A stretch of 64,000 bases of DNA from Nitrincola tapanii (GCF_008368715.1 NZ_SMRS01000009.1:49942-113941); one strand, 5' to 3'; shown: positions 30,472 through 42,865, counted from the first letter of the stretch. Numbers and translations are program-made. The notes: generated by a model not told the origin, from the letters alone.

Positions 30472-32094
30472 ATGTCCGAAGCGTTATGGCAGCGCTGTCT
30501 TCAAGAGTTGCAAGAGGCGTTTCCAGCCCAGCAATTCAATACCTGGATACGTCCGCTGCGCTGCGCTGAGAGCCAATCGGATCAGCTGGTATTACTGGCG
30601 CCTAATCGTTTTGTGAAAGATTGGGTCAGTGATAAGTATTTGCAGCACATTCGCCAGATCTTTGTGGATATCACACAGAACGTCAGCGCTGAGGTGTTGA
30701 TTGAAATTTCGCAGCAGCCTTCTGCCGCACTCGCTGCGCGTGTTGCGACACGGATCACCCCTCCCGTTCGTGCCCAGGAAACAGATGTTGAGCCCCTTAG
30801 CTTTCAAACGCCTGCTGCGCCTCCTGTGCCGAGTCAGCCGCTGACAGAATCTAGGGTGACTGATGTCTACCCAGCACAAGAGTCAGTCACCGCGCTTAAT
30901 CCTCCACCGCAGCAGTCACCTGAAGATTGGACACAATTGCGTCAGAGTGAGCCCTCAAATTCCAGTTTTGCTTTGCTTGAAGCGGAACCACAGCTTGAGC
31001 TGGAAATGGCACCGGTAGAAGACACGCGTCGACGCAAACCGCGTAAGGTCGATGTTGAGGGTGGTGTTAAGCATCAATCTAACCTCAACCCAGCCTTCAC
31101 CTTCCAAGCCTTTGTTCAGGGTAAATCAAACCAGTTGGCGTTAGCCGCAGCGCAACAAGTCGCGGATAATCCCGGTGGCGGTTACAACCCACTCTTTATC
31201 TATGGTGGCGTGGGCTTGGGTAAAACCCACTTGATGCATGCCGTGGGTTGTGAAATGTTGCGTCGTAATCCGAACGCTAAGATCGTTTATCTGCACTCGG
31301 AACGTTTTGTTGCAGATATGGTGAAAGCTTTACAGCTGAACGCGATTAATGATTTTAAACGTTACTACCGCTCCGTGGATGCTTTGCTGATCGACGATAT
31401 TCAGTTTTTTGCTGGCAAAGAGCGTTCGCAAGAAGAGTTCTTCCATACCTTTAATGCCCTGCTTGAAGGGGGGCAACAGTTGATCTTGACCAGTGATCGT
31501 TATCCGAAAGAGATTACTGGGGTGGAAGAGCGTCTGAAGTCGCGCTTCGGCTGGGGTTTAACGGTTCCAATTGAGCCGCCGGAGTTGGAAACACGCGTGG
31601 CGATTTTGATGAAAAAAGCGGAAGAAGCACGCATACGTCTTCCCGATGATGCGGCTTTTTTCTTAGCACAGAAGATTCGCTCTAACGTTCGTGAGCTGGA
31701 AGGAGCGTTAAAACGCGTGATCGCGAATGCTCATTTTACCGGTAACAGCATTACCACCCCTTTTATCAAAGAGTCGCTAAAGGATCTGTTGGCTTTGCAA
31801 GATAAGCAGGTCAGTATCGATAACATACAGCGAGTGGTAGCGGATTATTACAAAATTAAGATTGCCGATCTGCTTTCTAAGCGTCGCAGCCGTTCTGTTG
31901 CGCGCCCACGTCAGGTCGCCATGAGTTTATCCAAAGAGTTAACCAACCATAGTTTGCCCGAGATCGGTTCCGCCTTTGGTGGACGTGATCATACAACCGT
32001 TCTTCATGCCTGTCGTAAAATCAAATCGCTTCGGGAAACCGAAGCCGACATCGCAGAAGATTATAAGAACTTGCTGCGTCATCTGACGGCGTAG
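30472..32094 (+). CDS. dnaA: Chromosomal replication initiator protein DnaA
   Basis: AAA+ protein that melts oriC and loads DnaB. 540 residues, longer than E. coli (467) because of an extended Pro/Gln-rich linker, domain II (about 88-200). Domain I starts [20 protein letters not shown]. Domain III has the P-loop [13 protein letters not shown] near 245 and Walker [15 protein letters not shown]. Domain IV carries the DnaA-box-reading helix-turn-helix with [20 protein letters not shown] consensus DnaA box 72 bases upstream suggests autoregulation. It is followed 33 bases later by dnaN. Confidence 0.99.
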   Translation: MSEALWQRCLQELQEAFPAQQFNTWIRPLRCAESQSDQLVLLAPNRFVKDWVSDKYLQHIRQIFVDITQNVSAEVLIEISQQPSAALAARVATRITPPVRAQETDVEPLSFQTPAAPPVPSQPLTESRVTDVYPAQESVTALNPPPQQSPEDWTQLRQSEPSNSSFALLEAEPQLELEMAPVEDTRRRKPRKVDVEGGVKHQSNLNPAFTFQAFVQGKSNQLALAAAQQVADNPGGGYNPLFIYGGVGLGKTHLMHAVGCEMLRRNPNAKIVYLHSERFVADMVKALQLNAINDFKRYYRSVDALLIDDIQFFAGKERSQEEFFHTFNALLEGGQQLILTSDRYPKEITGVEERLKSRFGWGLTVPIEPPELETRVAILMKKAEEARIRLPDDAAFFLAQKIRSNVRELEGALKRVIANAHFTGNSITTPFIKESLKDLLALQDKQVSIDNIQRVVADYYKIKIADLLSKRRSRSVARPRQVAMSLSKELTNHSLPEIGSAFGGRDHTTVLHACRKIKSLRETEADIAEDYKNLLRHLTA

Positions 32095-32127
32095 TCTCGA
32101 ATCCAGCTGACTTAAGGTAAAACCGCC

Positions 32128-33231
32128 ATGAGATTCGTTATTTCAAGAGAAGCACTGATCAGACCACTGCAATTGGTGGCCGGTGTGGTAGAGCGCCGTC
32201 AGACGCTGCCGGTGTTATCGAACGTATTGTTGGTGGCCCAGGAGGGTCAACTTGCGCTGACGGGGACGGATCTAGAAGTTGAGCTGGTCGCACGTATTCC
32301 TTTAACGGAAGATGTTGAAGCGGGTTCCATCACCGTGCCAGCGCGTAAGTTGATGGATATCTGTAAATCTTTACCCGATGACGCCCGTGTTGAGTTTGAG
32401 TTAAGTGGCAGCAAGGCGCAGATCCGTGCCGGGCGCAGTCGTTTCACTCTGACCACCTTGCCGGCAGCAGATTTTCCTAATGTAGAAGACAGCCCTCAGG
32501 CGTTAACACTCAGCTTGCCGCAAGCGTCTCTGCGTCATCTGATCGAAAAAACCGGTTTCTCCATGGCGCAACAGGATGTGCGTTATTACCTGAACGGGAT
32601 GTTGATGGAGATTAAGGAAGGCAAGTTACGCACTGTTTCAACGGATGGCCATCGTTTAGCCACCTGTGTGGCCGATGCGGAAACGGATCGTGATATCAAT
32701 CATCAAATCATCGTTCCCCGTAAAGGGATTCTGGAACTGGCGCGCCTGCTTCAGGGTGGCGATACACCCGTGCAGTTGGTGATCGGGGCCAGCCATATCC
32801 GAGCCGTGGTCGGTGATTTTACCTTTACGTCAAAACTGGTCGATGGCAAGTTCCCCGACTACCAACGTGTGATTCCACGCAATGGCGATAAGATCTTGTT
32901 GGGTGATCGTTTGGAGTTGCGTCAGGTGTTTAGCCGTATCGCGATACTGTCGAATGAAAAGTATCGCGGTGTGCGTTTGCATATCCAGCAAGGCATGTTG
33001 CAAGTCACGGCCAATAACCCTGAACAGGAAGAAGCGGAAGAAGCCGTGGCAGTCGATTATGATGGCGCCGCTTTAGAGATAGGGTTTAACGTCAATTATC
33101 TGCTCGATGTACTGTCGATTCTGGATTCTAATGTCGTGCGCTTTACCCTCTCCGATGCAAACAGCAGCGCTTTGGTTCAGGGCTTTGATGAAGAAGATGC
33201 CCTTTTTGTTGTTATGCCGATGCGTATGTGA
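32128..33231 (+). CDS. dnaN: DNA polymerase III beta sliding clamp
   Basis: Ring-shaped processivity clamp for DNA polymerase III. 367 residues, three repeated clamp domains of about 120 residues. It begins MRFVISREALIRPLQLVAGVVE and ends with the conserved VVMPMRM. GGTAAAA upstream gives a modest ribosome site. It is second in dnaA-dnaN-recF-gyrB. Confidence 0.99.
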   Translation: MRFVISREALIRPLQLVAGVVERRQTLPVLSNVLLVAQEGQLALTGTDLEVELVARIPLTEDVEAGSITVPARKLMDICKSLPDDARVEFELSGSKAQIRAGRSRFTLTTLPAADFPNVEDSPQALTLSLPQASLRHLIEKTGFSMAQQDVRYYLNGMLMEIKEGKLRTVSTDGHRLATCVADAETDRDINHQIIVPRKGILELARLLQGGDTPVQLVIGASHIRAVVGDFTFTSKLVDGKFPDYQRVIPRNGDKILLGDRLELRQVFSRIAILSNEKYRGVRLHIQQGMLQVTANNPEQEEAEEAVAVDYDGAALEIGFNVNYLLDVLSILDSNVVRFTLSDANSSALVQGFDEEDALFVVMPMRM

Positions 33232-33241
33232 TGCGGCCTAG

Positions 33242-33264
33242 GGGGAGCTTCGGCTCCCCTTTCT
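33242..33264 (+). terminator. Strong UUCG hairpin between dnaN and recF (attenuator-like)
   Basis: Perfect 7-bp stem GGGGAGC / GCTCCCC (33242-33248, 33253-33259) with a cUUCGg tetraloop, followed by TTTCT. It begins 11 bases after the dnaN stop and ends 9 bases before the recF ATG. The short, interrupted T tract suggests partial termination or an mRNA 3'-end stabiliser that makes recF expression much lower than dnaN; this role is inferred. Confidence 0.65.
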
Positions 33265-33268
33265 AGCT

Positions 33269-34351
33269 ATGTCTCTTGTCTCTCTGCGTATACATTCTAT
33301 CCGGAATCTTCAACACTTAGAGTTGGAGAGTCTGTCGCCTATTAATCTAATTACCGGCATGAACGGCAGTGGTAAAACCAGTCTGCTTGAGGCGATCCAT
33401 TTTTTAGGCACCACGCGCTCTTTTCGTAGCCATCAGTTCCGCCATTTTTTAAGTCATGGCTGTCAGTCAGCCCTAGTGTTTGCACGTCTGGCTCATGTTG
33501 GCTCGGGGCAAACTCAGCCCTTAGGTGTTGAGCGGCACTTGGATGGCCAAGTGCGTGCCCGCTTTGATGGCCAAAGCCTCGATTCAGCGCAACTGGCGCT
33601 TCAGCTCCCTCTGCAGGTTTTACATTCAGGCACTTTCGAGTTGTTGGACGGTAGCCCAGCGATCCGTCGTCAGTTTCTTGATTGGGGGTGTTTTCATTTT
33701 AACCCCGGATTTATTCAGCTTTGGCGTGGCTTTCGACGCGCATTGAAACAACGGAACTCATTGCTGAAATATGGTAAAATCGATCCTTTGCTGTTGCAGG
33801 CTTGGAACCATGAATTTATTGAATATGGTTCAGCGCTTAGCGAGCATCGCCAAGCCTATTTGAGCGCATTTGTGCCGGTTTTTAATCGCATATTGGCGGA
33901 TCTTCTGGCCGAAGTGAGTCTTGACTTACGTTTTTCGGCGGGTTGGGATCGCAAGCGTTCATTAGAGGAAGCCTTGTTTGAATATGCAGAGCGTGAACGT
34001 CAGCAAGGTTTCTCCTTAGTGGGGCCGCAAAGGGCGGATTTTCGCTTACGTTGGCAGGGTCAAAACGCCGCCGATCTTTTATCGCGGGGGCAAAAGAAAC
34101 TGGTGGTCAGTGCTTTGAAGCTGGCTCAGGGCGTTCTGTATCGCAGTCTGAGCGCGCGCCCCTGTATTTACTTAATTGATGATCTGCCGGCTGAATTGGA
34201 TGCACAACATCTTGAGTTGTTCTGTCATTACCTCGAGCAAAGTGCCGATCAGTGCTTTATTACCTGTGTCGAGTCTGACACCTTAAAACGTTTTTGGGCG
34301 ACAGATACCCGTTTGTCGTGCTTTGAAATTGCAGCCGGTCAGCTTGTTTGA
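33269..34351 (+). CDS. recF: DNA replication and repair protein RecF
   Basis: SMC-like ATPase that, with RecO and RecR, loads RecA at single-strand gaps. 360 residues. Walker A GMNGSGKTSLLEAIHFLG lies at about 31-48; signature LLSRGQKKLVVSALKLAQ near 270; Walker B CIYLIDDLPAELD near 300. The ATG has no visible Shine-Dalgarno sequence because the preceding bases are the 3' arm of the UUCG hairpin, so translation should be weak. It precedes gyrB by 18 bases. Confidence 0.97.
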   Translation: MSLVSLRIHSIRNLQHLELESLSPINLITGMNGSGKTSLLEAIHFLGTTRSFRSHQFRHFLSHGCQSALVFARLAHVGSGQTQPLGVERHLDGQVRARFDGQSLDSAQLALQLPLQVLHSGTFELLDGSPAIRRQFLDWGCFHFNPGFIQLWRGFRRALKQRNSLLKYGKIDPLLLQAWNHEFIEYGSALSEHRQAYLSAFVPVFNRILADLLAEVSLDLRFSAGWDRKRSLEEALFEYAERERQQGFSLVGPQRADFRLRWQGQNAADLLSRGQKKLVVSALKLAQGVLYRSLSARPCIYLIDDLPAELDAQHLELFCHYLEQSADQCFITCVESDTLKRFWATDTRLSCFEIAAGQLV

Positions 34352-34360
34352 TCAGCTTAG

Positions 34361-36793
<2,433 letters not shown>

Positions 36794-36811
36794 AGTTTTA
36801 GTTCTCTATTT

Positions 36812-36850
36812 AAAAAGCCCAATGTTTCACGTGGAACATCGGGCTTTTTT
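36812..36850 (+). terminator. gyrB terminator with an embedded parS site
   Basis: The hairpin AAAAAGCCC-ATGTTTCAC / GTGGAACAT-GGGCTTTTTT is nearly perfect and ends in six T residues. Its upper stem and loop are the parS palindrome at 36823-36838. One sequence thus appears to serve as transcription terminator in RNA and ParB site in DNA. Confidence 0.88.
36823..36838. promoter_or_regulatory. parS: parS site (ParB binding), copy 1
   Basis: TGTTTCACGTGGAACA matches the 16-bp parS consensus TGTTNCACGTGNAACA at every fixed position. The same variant type is known from Pseudomonas. It lies inside the gyrB terminator stem. Confidence 0.88.
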
Positions 36851-37260
36851 ATTTCCCTTCATTTTATCTCGCGCTATCAGTCCCGAATATTCGAAAGCAA
36901 ATTGTTGCTATTGTTCATCAGTCACGCGCTGTCTGCCTCACTACCAGTAGATAGCTTCATGATCAGCATCTCCTAATCTATTTAATCATCTATTAAGTAG
37001 TCTAAGTAGTCACTTATTAACGCACCGGTAAAGGGATCTATAGTTATCAAATACTCGAAGCCAACTAGCCAGGATTTCTGATTCTATTTGGCTTGGCGGA
37101 GTGAGTCTCTCGAGACATTATTTCGGAACTGTACATCGATGATGGGGTGTTTCACGTGAAACATCCGCTTAGTCAGTCGCGGTTTCACCCTCTATGCCAA
37201 GAAACCATTTATGATAAGAAGGATTCAATAATCCATGAGTATGAGTAAGCATTAGGCAAT
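36851..37260. other. Gene-free gyrB/glyS convergent gap
   Basis: No credible gene is visible between the gyrB terminator and the glyS terminator. The recognisable elements are the perfect parS at 37148-37163, a direct repeat TAAGTAGTC twice in tandem (36994-37011) and a short palindrome CGAATATTCG (36884-36893). The rest reads as AT-leaning non-coding sequence with stops in all frames. Confidence 0.6.
37148..37163. promoter_or_regulatory. parS: parS site (ParB binding), copy 2, perfect palindrome
   Basis: TGTTTCACGTGAAACA is a perfect 16-bp palindrome and an exact parS. It lies 310 bases from copy 1 and about 21 kb from the candidate origin, within the range where ParB nucleation sites cluster in Proteobacteria. 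Confidence 0.93.
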
Positions 37261-37282
37261 AAAAAACCCCGCGGTGCGGGGC
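37261..37282 (-). terminator. Rho-independent terminator of glyS
   Basis: Stem CCCCGC / GCGGGG (37267-37272, 37276-37281) with a 3-base loop, followed on the minus strand by six T residues (37261-37266). It lies about 25 bases past the glyS stop. Confidence 0.9.
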
Positions 37283-37306
37283 TTTCTAAGAGGTTCAGCA
37301 AAAAGC

Positions 37307-39346
37307 TTAGAGCAGAGAAATATCTGCTGCGCCAAGGAAGAGGCTGCGCAGTTTTTGTAGCAAGGCTAAGCGGTTGTGACGTAGTGCCTCATCTTCCGCC
37401 ATGACCATGACCCCATCAAAGAAATCATTCACAGCAGGCTTTAAGCTGGCCAAGGACTTAAGTGCCGTAGCATAGTCACCAGCGTTAAACAGAGTCTCGA
37501 CTTCACCTTCGAGCGCAGAAATGGCCTCATAGAGTGCGATCTCGGCGCTGTCCGTAAGAAGGTCAGGATTGAGTGATGCCTGAACGCTGTCCTGCTTGCT
37601 TAGCAGATTCGAAACGCGTTTGTTGGCAGCGGCCAGATCGGCTGCTTCCGCAAGTTGTGAAAAAGCAGATACAGCCATGACACGTTGATCAAAATCTAAT
37701 GGGCGTGTAGGACGTAGAGCCGCTACAGCAAGGTAGACCTCAGGTGCTACACCCTTCTCTTCATACCATGCGCGGAAACGCTCAAGCATAAAATCAACAA
37801 CGCGTTTGACGACATCGGCCTGACCCGGTAAGCCTTGGAAATTGTCTGCAGCTGCAGAGACCAAAGTTTCCAGATCAAGATCGAGTTGGCGTTCAATCAG
37901 AATACGTAAGATACCTAAAGACTGGCGACGCAGAGCAAAAGGATCTTTTGAGCCCGTGGGTGGCTGATTGATTGCAAACAAACCCGTTAAGGTATCTAAG
38001 CGATCAGCTAAGGCTAATGCCATCCCTGTAGCGGTAGTGGGAAGCTGGTCACCCGAAAAACGTGGCATATATTGTTCATTTAAAGCCGTGGCAACTTCAT
38101 CTGCTTCACCGTCATGGCGGGCATAGTGATAGCCCATCAAGCCTTGTAGTTCAGTGAACTCAAAGACCATGTTGGTCATCAAGTCACACTTCGCCAGTAA
38201 CGCGGCACGTGCGGCAAACTCCGTAGAGCCTTTTATCTCTTTCGCAATCGCGACAGCTAATTTCTCAATGCGCTGTGACTTATCAAACAGGGTGCCGAGA
38301 TCATGTTGGAACACAATGTTTTTTAACTGATCAATGCGCTGGGCAAGGGGTTGTAAGCGGTCTTGATCAAAAAAGAAGGCGGCATCGGCCAAGCGAGGAC
38401 GTATGACCTTTTCGTTGCCGGCGATGATCTGTGCAGGATCTTTAGATTCAATATTGGCCAGAGTGATGAAGTAAGGCAGAAGTTTTCCATCCTCATCGAT
38501 CAAGTGGAAATACTTCTGGTTAGCCTTCATAGAAGAGATCAGTGCTTCAGCGGGCACCTGTAAGAAGCGTTCTTCAAAACGCCCCGTTAGTGCTACAGGC
38601 CACTCGTTCAGAGCAGTGACTTCATCAAGTAGATCTTCATCTATGACTACTTGAGCCTTTAAGCGTGCAGCTTCTGCTTGGACTTGATGACGAATTGTCT
38701 CGCGGCGTTGCTGGAAATCGGCAATCACCTTGGCAGCTAACAAGGTGTCTAGGTAAGCAGACGGAGCATTGATCGCAATCGCATCGGGATGATGAAAACG
38801 ATGGCCACGGGAGTAGCGGCCTGAACTGAGGCCTAGAATCGTAGCAGGCACTACTTCTTCGCCTAAGAGCATAACTAACCAATGTGCAGGACGTACAAAC
38901 TCAGTACGGCGAGCTCCCCAGCGCATACGTTTAGGAATCGGTAGATCGTTCAGAGACTGTGAGACAATCTCAGGTAAAAGCTCAGTAGCGGCTTTACCCT
39001 GCTCTTGAGCACGATAGATATAATAGGTGCCTTTGCCGATCTCAGCTGTTTCAAGATCCGCGACACTCACTTGGCAAGAACGCGCAAAACCTTCAACCGC
39101 CTGAGTTGGCGCCGAGGTTGCCGGGCCGCGCTTTTCAAAAGCACGATCCGGTTGTTGAGTGGTTAGATCGGACACCTTAACGGCTAGACGACGTGGTGCC
39201 GCAAAAAACTCCGCGGCAGAATAGTTTAAACCCGCCTGCATCAGTCCCTTTTCAATACCGGATAAAAAGGCTTCACCTAGGCCCTTAAGTGCTGTTGGTG
39301 GAAGTTCTTCTGTCCCTAATTCAACTAGAAAATCTTGAACTGACAT
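37307..39346 (-). CDS. glyS: Glycyl-tRNA synthetase beta subunit
   Basis: Beta chain of the alpha2-beta2 bacterial glycyl-tRNA synthetase. 679 residues (E. coli 689). It begins VQDFLVELGTEELPPTALKGLGEAF in conserved blocks such as FLVELGTEELPP, with RMRWGARRTEFVRPAHWLV and FFFDQDRLQPLAQR as further family blocks, and KDPFALRRQSLGILRI near 470. It overlaps the glyQ stop by 1 base, so the two chains are translationally coupled for equal amounts. Confidence 0.98.
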   Translation of the reverse strand: MSVQDFLVELGTEELPPTALKGLGEAFLSGIEKGLMQAGLNYSAAEFFAAPRRLAVKVSDLTTQQPDRAFEKRGPATSAPTQAVEGFARSCQVSVADLETAEIGKGTYYIYRAQEQGKAATELLPEIVSQSLNDLPIPKRMRWGARRTEFVRPAHWLVMLLGEEVVPATILGLSSGRYSRGHRFHHPDAIAINAPSAYLDTLLAAKVIADFQQRRETIRHQVQAEAARLKAQVVIDEDLLDEVTALNEWPVALTGRFEERFLQVPAEALISSMKANQKYFHLIDEDGKLLPYFITLANIESKDPAQIIAGNEKVIRPRLADAAFFFDQDRLQPLAQRIDQLKNIVFQHDLGTLFDKSQRIEKLAVAIAKEIKGSTEFAARAALLAKCDLMTNMVFEFTELQGLMGYHYARHDGEADEVATALNEQYMPRFSGDQLPTTATGMALALADRLDTLTGLFAINQPPTGSKDPFALRRQSLGILRILIERQLDLDLETLVSAAADNFQGLPGQADVVKRVVDFMLERFRAWYEEKGVAPEVYLAVAALRPTRPLDFDQRVMAVSAFSQLAEAADLAAANKRVSNLLSKQDSVQASLNPDLLTDSAEIALYEAISALEGEVETLFNAGDYATALKSLASLKPAVNDFFDGVMVMAEDEALRHNRLALLQKLRSLFLGAADISLL

Positions 39347-40299
39347 TACGCTTTCTCCTCAGATGCAGCCAAAACTTCGTCACGTAAATCTGCTGGTGCG
39401 AGTGGGAAACCTAGAGCTCGGCGTACATCAAAGTAGGCCTGTGCGACCTGGCGCGCCAAAGTGCGGACACGCAGAATAAAGCGCTGACGTTCTGTCACTG
39501 AAATTGCATGGCGTGCATCCAGCAGGTTGAAAGTATGGGAGGCTTTAAGCACCATCTCATAGGCGGGTAGCGGTAAACCAGCGTCGAGTAGCTTTAGACA
39601 TTCCGCTTCGTAATGATCAAAATTGGTAAACAGAGTCGGCACATCGGCGTGTTCAAAATTATACGCTGACATTTCGACTTCGTTCTGATGGAAAACATCT
39701 CCATAGGTCACCACACTGCCATCAGGCTGCTTGGCCCAAATCAGATCGTAGACGCTATCGACCTCTTGCAGGTACATGGCGATACGCTCAAGACCATACG
39801 TCAGTTCGCCCGTTACCGGATAGCATTCCAAGCCACCGGCTTGTTGGAAATAGGTGAACTGAGTCACCTCCATGCCGTTCAGCCAGATTTCCCAACCTAA
39901 ACCCCAAGCGCCTAAAGTGGGCGATTCCCAGTTGTCTTCAACAAAACGCACATCATGAATCGCCAGGTCTATACCGAGGTGGCGCAGCGAGTCGAGATAG
40001 AGTTCCTGCAGATTATCGGGAGAGGGTTTAAGCACAACCTGAAACTGGTAATAGTGCTGCAGGCGGTTTGGGTTTTCACCGTAACGACCATCTGTCGGGC
40101 GACGGCTTGGCTGCACATAGGCTGAGCGCCAAGATTCAGGGCCGATTGCCCGTAAAAAAGTTGCGGGATGGAAAGTGCCGGCCCCTACTTCCATGTCCAG
40201 TGGCTGGACAAGGACACAGCCCTGGTCCGCCCAGAACTGCTGCAATGCGAGGATCAGCCCTTGAAATGTGCTAACGTCTGGAGATGCCTTGTCAGTCAC
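39346..40299 (-). CDS. glyQ: Glycyl-tRNA synthetase alpha subunit
   Basis: Class II catalytic chain of the alpha2-beta2 glycyl-tRNA synthetase. 317 residues from the GTG at 40299, preferred because AAGG lies about 8 bases upstream and the family sequence ([19 protein letters not shown]) begins soon after; the frame extends further to 40341 only through a TTG. Motif blocks: [40 protein letters not shown]. It is divergent from the acyltransferase gene. Confidence 0.96.
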   Translation of the reverse strand: MTDKASPDVSTFQGLILALQQFWADQGCVLVQPLDMEVGAGTFHPATFLRAIGPESWRSAYVQPSRRPTDGRYGENPNRLQHYYQFQVVLKPSPDNLQELYLDSLRHLGIDLAIHDVRFVEDNWESPTLGAWGLGWEIWLNGMEVTQFTYFQQAGGLECYPVTGELTYGLERIAMYLQEVDSVYDLIWAKQPDGSVVTYGDVFHQNEVEMSAYNFEHADVPTLFTNFDHYEAECLKLLDAGLPLPAYEMVLKASHTFNLLDARHAISVTERQRFILRVRTLARQVAQAYFDVRRALGFPLAPADLRDEVLAASEEKA

Positions 40300-40452
40300 G
40301 CGAATCACCTTAGCTGTCAATTGATCAAAACAAGTGCGCAATTATACAACAACCTGCGCGTGAAACCTTCTTCAGAAGGATAATCTCGACATAGCAGGCA
40401 AGCGCATGGGTGCGAGGTATAATAAAAACCGATTTGGCATTGGGAACAGACA

Positions 40453-41346
40453 GTGAAAGCTTTAAAAACCACGCTCGCAATCGTTTTACTCGGACTCCTC
40501 TCTCTGCTGCCACTGCGCTGGGCGCAGGCGATCGGGCGCTTTATAGGTCAGCGTATTTATCGGCGCAAAGAGAAATCTAAGCTGTATCAGATTACACAAC
40601 GTAATTTGCAACGTTGCTTTCCTGAGTTGTCGCAGGCAGAGCAGGAGCAGTTATTAGAGGAGAGTCTTGAGCAGACAGGCTGTGCGCTCGCTGAGATGGG
40701 CATGTCCTGGTTATGGCCGGTTAAACGCAGCCTGAAGACGATTGTGAAGGTCGAGAATGAAGCACTGATCACTCAAGCCTTGGCCGAGGGGCGTGGCGTG
40801 ATTTTAATCGCACCGCACCTGGGAAATTGGGAAATCTTGAATTTATACCTGTCGGGTCGCTACCCTTTCACGGCGATGTATAAACCACCGAAACAAAAAC
40901 GTTTGGATGATCTGATCAAGAAAATGCGTGCGCGTTTAGGTACCCGTATGGCGCCGGCCAGTGTCCAGGGGGTACGGATGGTGATGAAAGCACTGAAAAA
41001 AGGTGAGATGGTGGGGATTCTGCCGGATCAAGAACCCGAGCTTGAAGGTGGGATTTTTGCTCCTTTCTTTAATATCCCTGCGCTGACGATGAAGCTGTTG
41101 CCACAGTTAGCGGCACAAACCCAAGCTCAGGTGGTTTGTGGTTACGCAAAGCGCCTAGATTCAGGCAAGGGCTTTGAGATCTACTTTGTAGCAGCGGATC
41201 CTGAAACGAATGCTAAGGATCTAGCGCAGGCGACGGCGGCGATGAACCGCTCTGTTGAGCAGTGTGTACGCGCCCTACCGGCACAGTATCAGTGGGAATA
41301 TAAGCGCTTTAATACACGCCCTGAAGGAGAAACGCATTTTTACTGA
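40453..41346 (+). CDS. LpxL/HtrB-family lipid A acyltransferase
   Basis: Lysophospholipid/lipid A acyltransferase family, inner membrane. 297 residues with an N-terminal membrane anchor (about 5-25). The catalytic His/Glu motif is APHLGNWE (about 116-123), and the substrate block MYKPPKQKRLDDLIKKMR follows. GILPDQEPELEGGIFAPFF is the third conserved block. The start is GTG with only a weak GGGA upstream. It probably adds a secondary acyl chain to lipid A. In Pseudomonas the homologue sits beside glyQ too; the tag gene that often lies between them is missing here. Confidence 0.9.
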   Translation: MKALKTTLAIVLLGLLSLLPLRWAQAIGRFIGQRIYRRKEKSKLYQITQRNLQRCFPELSQAEQEQLLEESLEQTGCALAEMGMSWLWPVKRSLKTIVKVENEALITQALAEGRGVILIAPHLGNWEILNLYLSGRYPFTAMYKPPKQKRLDDLIKKMRARLGTRMAPASVQGVRMVMKALKKGEMVGILPDQEPELEGGIFAPFFNIPALTMKLLPQLAAQTQAQVVCGYAKRLDSGKGFEIYFVAADPETNAKDLAQATAAMNRSVEQCVRALPAQYQWEYKRFNTRPEGETHFY

Positions 41347-41397
41347 GGCTAGGGTGCAGCAAGCGGCGATACAGGCGATACAGAAGGCATAACGTTC

Positions 41398-42846
41398 CTA
41401 TCGCCGCCAAAAGACAGGCGTAAACAGTACAAGCAGGGTAAAGACCTCTAAGCGCCCTAAAAGCATTGAGATACAGAGAATCCATTTCGCGGTGGAGTTA
41501 ATCCCACCAAAGTTAGAGGAGACCTCACCCAAGCCTGGGCCTAGGTTGGTAATGGTCGCTCCGACCGCTGACCAGGCCGTGACCTGATCTAAACCCGTCC
41601 CCATCAGTGCAATCATCATTAAAATGAAGACCAGAAGATACACGGAGAAAAACCCCCAAACCGCCTGTAACACCGGATCCGGTATTGCACGCTTACCCAG
41701 CTTAACCGGGATTACAGCATTAGGGTGGACAAGTCTTTGCAGCTCACGGTAGCCCTGTTTCAAAATCAGTAGAATACGGATCACCTTCATCCCGCCCCCT
41801 GTAGAGCCCACACAACCGCCGACAAACGCCGTGACAAACAGCATAAAGGGCAGCATGACCGGCCAGGAGGAAAAGTCGCCATTACCAAAACCGGCCGTAG
41901 TGGCGATGGATACGGTCATAAATGCAGCGCGACGTAGCGAACTTTCAGGTTCATAGACTTGATGGATCAGCAGCACACTAAAGGTAATGATAAATGTGAT
42001 GGCCAGAATGCTAAGGAAAAAGCGCACCTCGGGATCGGCAAAATAGTGGCCAAGGCTGCGTTGTCGCCAAGCAAAAAAATGTAAAGCGAAGTTCATCGCT
42101 GAAATGATCATGAAGATGATGCCGACCAGCTCGATTAAGCCGCTGTCAAAGTGGCCGATGCTGGCGTCATAGGTGGAAAAACCTCCTATGGCCACCGTAG
42201 AAAAGCTGTGCGCGATGGCATCAAAAGGTTGCATCCCGGCGGCCCAATAGGCCAGCGCACAGAGCAGAGTCAGGCTGGCATAGATATACCAGAGCGCTTT
42301 CGCTGTTTCCGTGATGCGGGGGGTGAGTTTGGTGTCCTTCACCGGGCCTGGAATTTCAGCACGATACAGCTGCATCCCCCCGATACCGAGCATCGGCAGA
42401 ATGGCCACGGCTAAGACGATAATCCCCATACCCCCTAGCCATTGTAAAAGTTGACGATAAAAAAGAATTGAGCGGGGTAAATCGTCCAATCCGGTAATGA
42501 CCGTCGCTCCGGTGGTGGAAAGGCCTGAGATGGACTCAAACACAGCATCCACTAAGATCAGATCGGGATTGGGTGCCAGATACAGGGGCACGGCTCCAAA
42601 CAAGCCGAGAACTGTCCAGAACAGAACGGTAATTAAGAAGCCATCCCTGACCCTTAGCTCGCCTCTCACCCGATAGACCGGTACCCAGAGCATAAAGCCG
42701 CTAAACAGCAAAATGAAAAAAGACGCCACAAACGCCATATCGGCACCATCTTGGTAATAGATGGAGACAGCTAAGGGGGGCAGCTGGGTGATGCTGAAGA
42801 GCATCAGCAACAAACCTAGGACGCGGAGAATTAAGCGAAAGTGCAT
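41398..42846 (-). CDS. trkH: Trk potassium uptake system, membrane subunit TrkH
   Basis: Potassium-translocating subunit of the Trk system. 482 residues, about 10 membrane segments. Selectivity-filter-like loops: SISGLSTTGATVITG near 110, STVAIGGFSTYDAS near 220, TVSIATTAGFGNGDFSSW near 315 and a fourth near SAVGATITNLGPGLG. The C-terminus ends FTPVFWRR. It is directly downstream of trkA (19 bases), so channel and regulator are made together. Confidence 0.97.
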   Translation of the reverse strand: MHFRLILRVLGLLLMLFSITQLPPLAVSIYYQDGADMAFVASFFILLFSGFMLWVPVYRVRGELRVRDGFLITVLFWTVLGLFGAVPLYLAPNPDLILVDAVFESISGLSTTGATVITGLDDLPRSILFYRQLLQWLGGMGIIVLAVAILPMLGIGGMQLYRAEIPGPVKDTKLTPRITETAKALWYIYASLTLLCALAYWAAGMQPFDAIAHSFSTVAIGGFSTYDASIGHFDSGLIELVGIIFMIISAMNFALHFFAWRQRSLGHYFADPEVRFFLSILAITFIITFSVLLIHQVYEPESSLRRAAFMTVSIATTAGFGNGDFSSWPVMLPFMLFVTAFVGGCVGSTGGGMKVIRILLILKQGYRELQRLVHPNAVIPVKLGKRAIPDPVLQAVWGFFSVYLLVFILMMIALMGTGLDQVTAWSAVGATITNLGPGLGEVSSNFGGINSTAKWILCISMLLGRLEVFTLLVLFTPVFWRR

Positions 42847-42865
42847 GCAGATCTCCTGTTAGCCA

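Noticed and set aside
36884..36893. Short palindrome CGAATATTCG in the gyrB/glyS gap
   Set aside because: Ten bases, AT-rich and single; likely chance.
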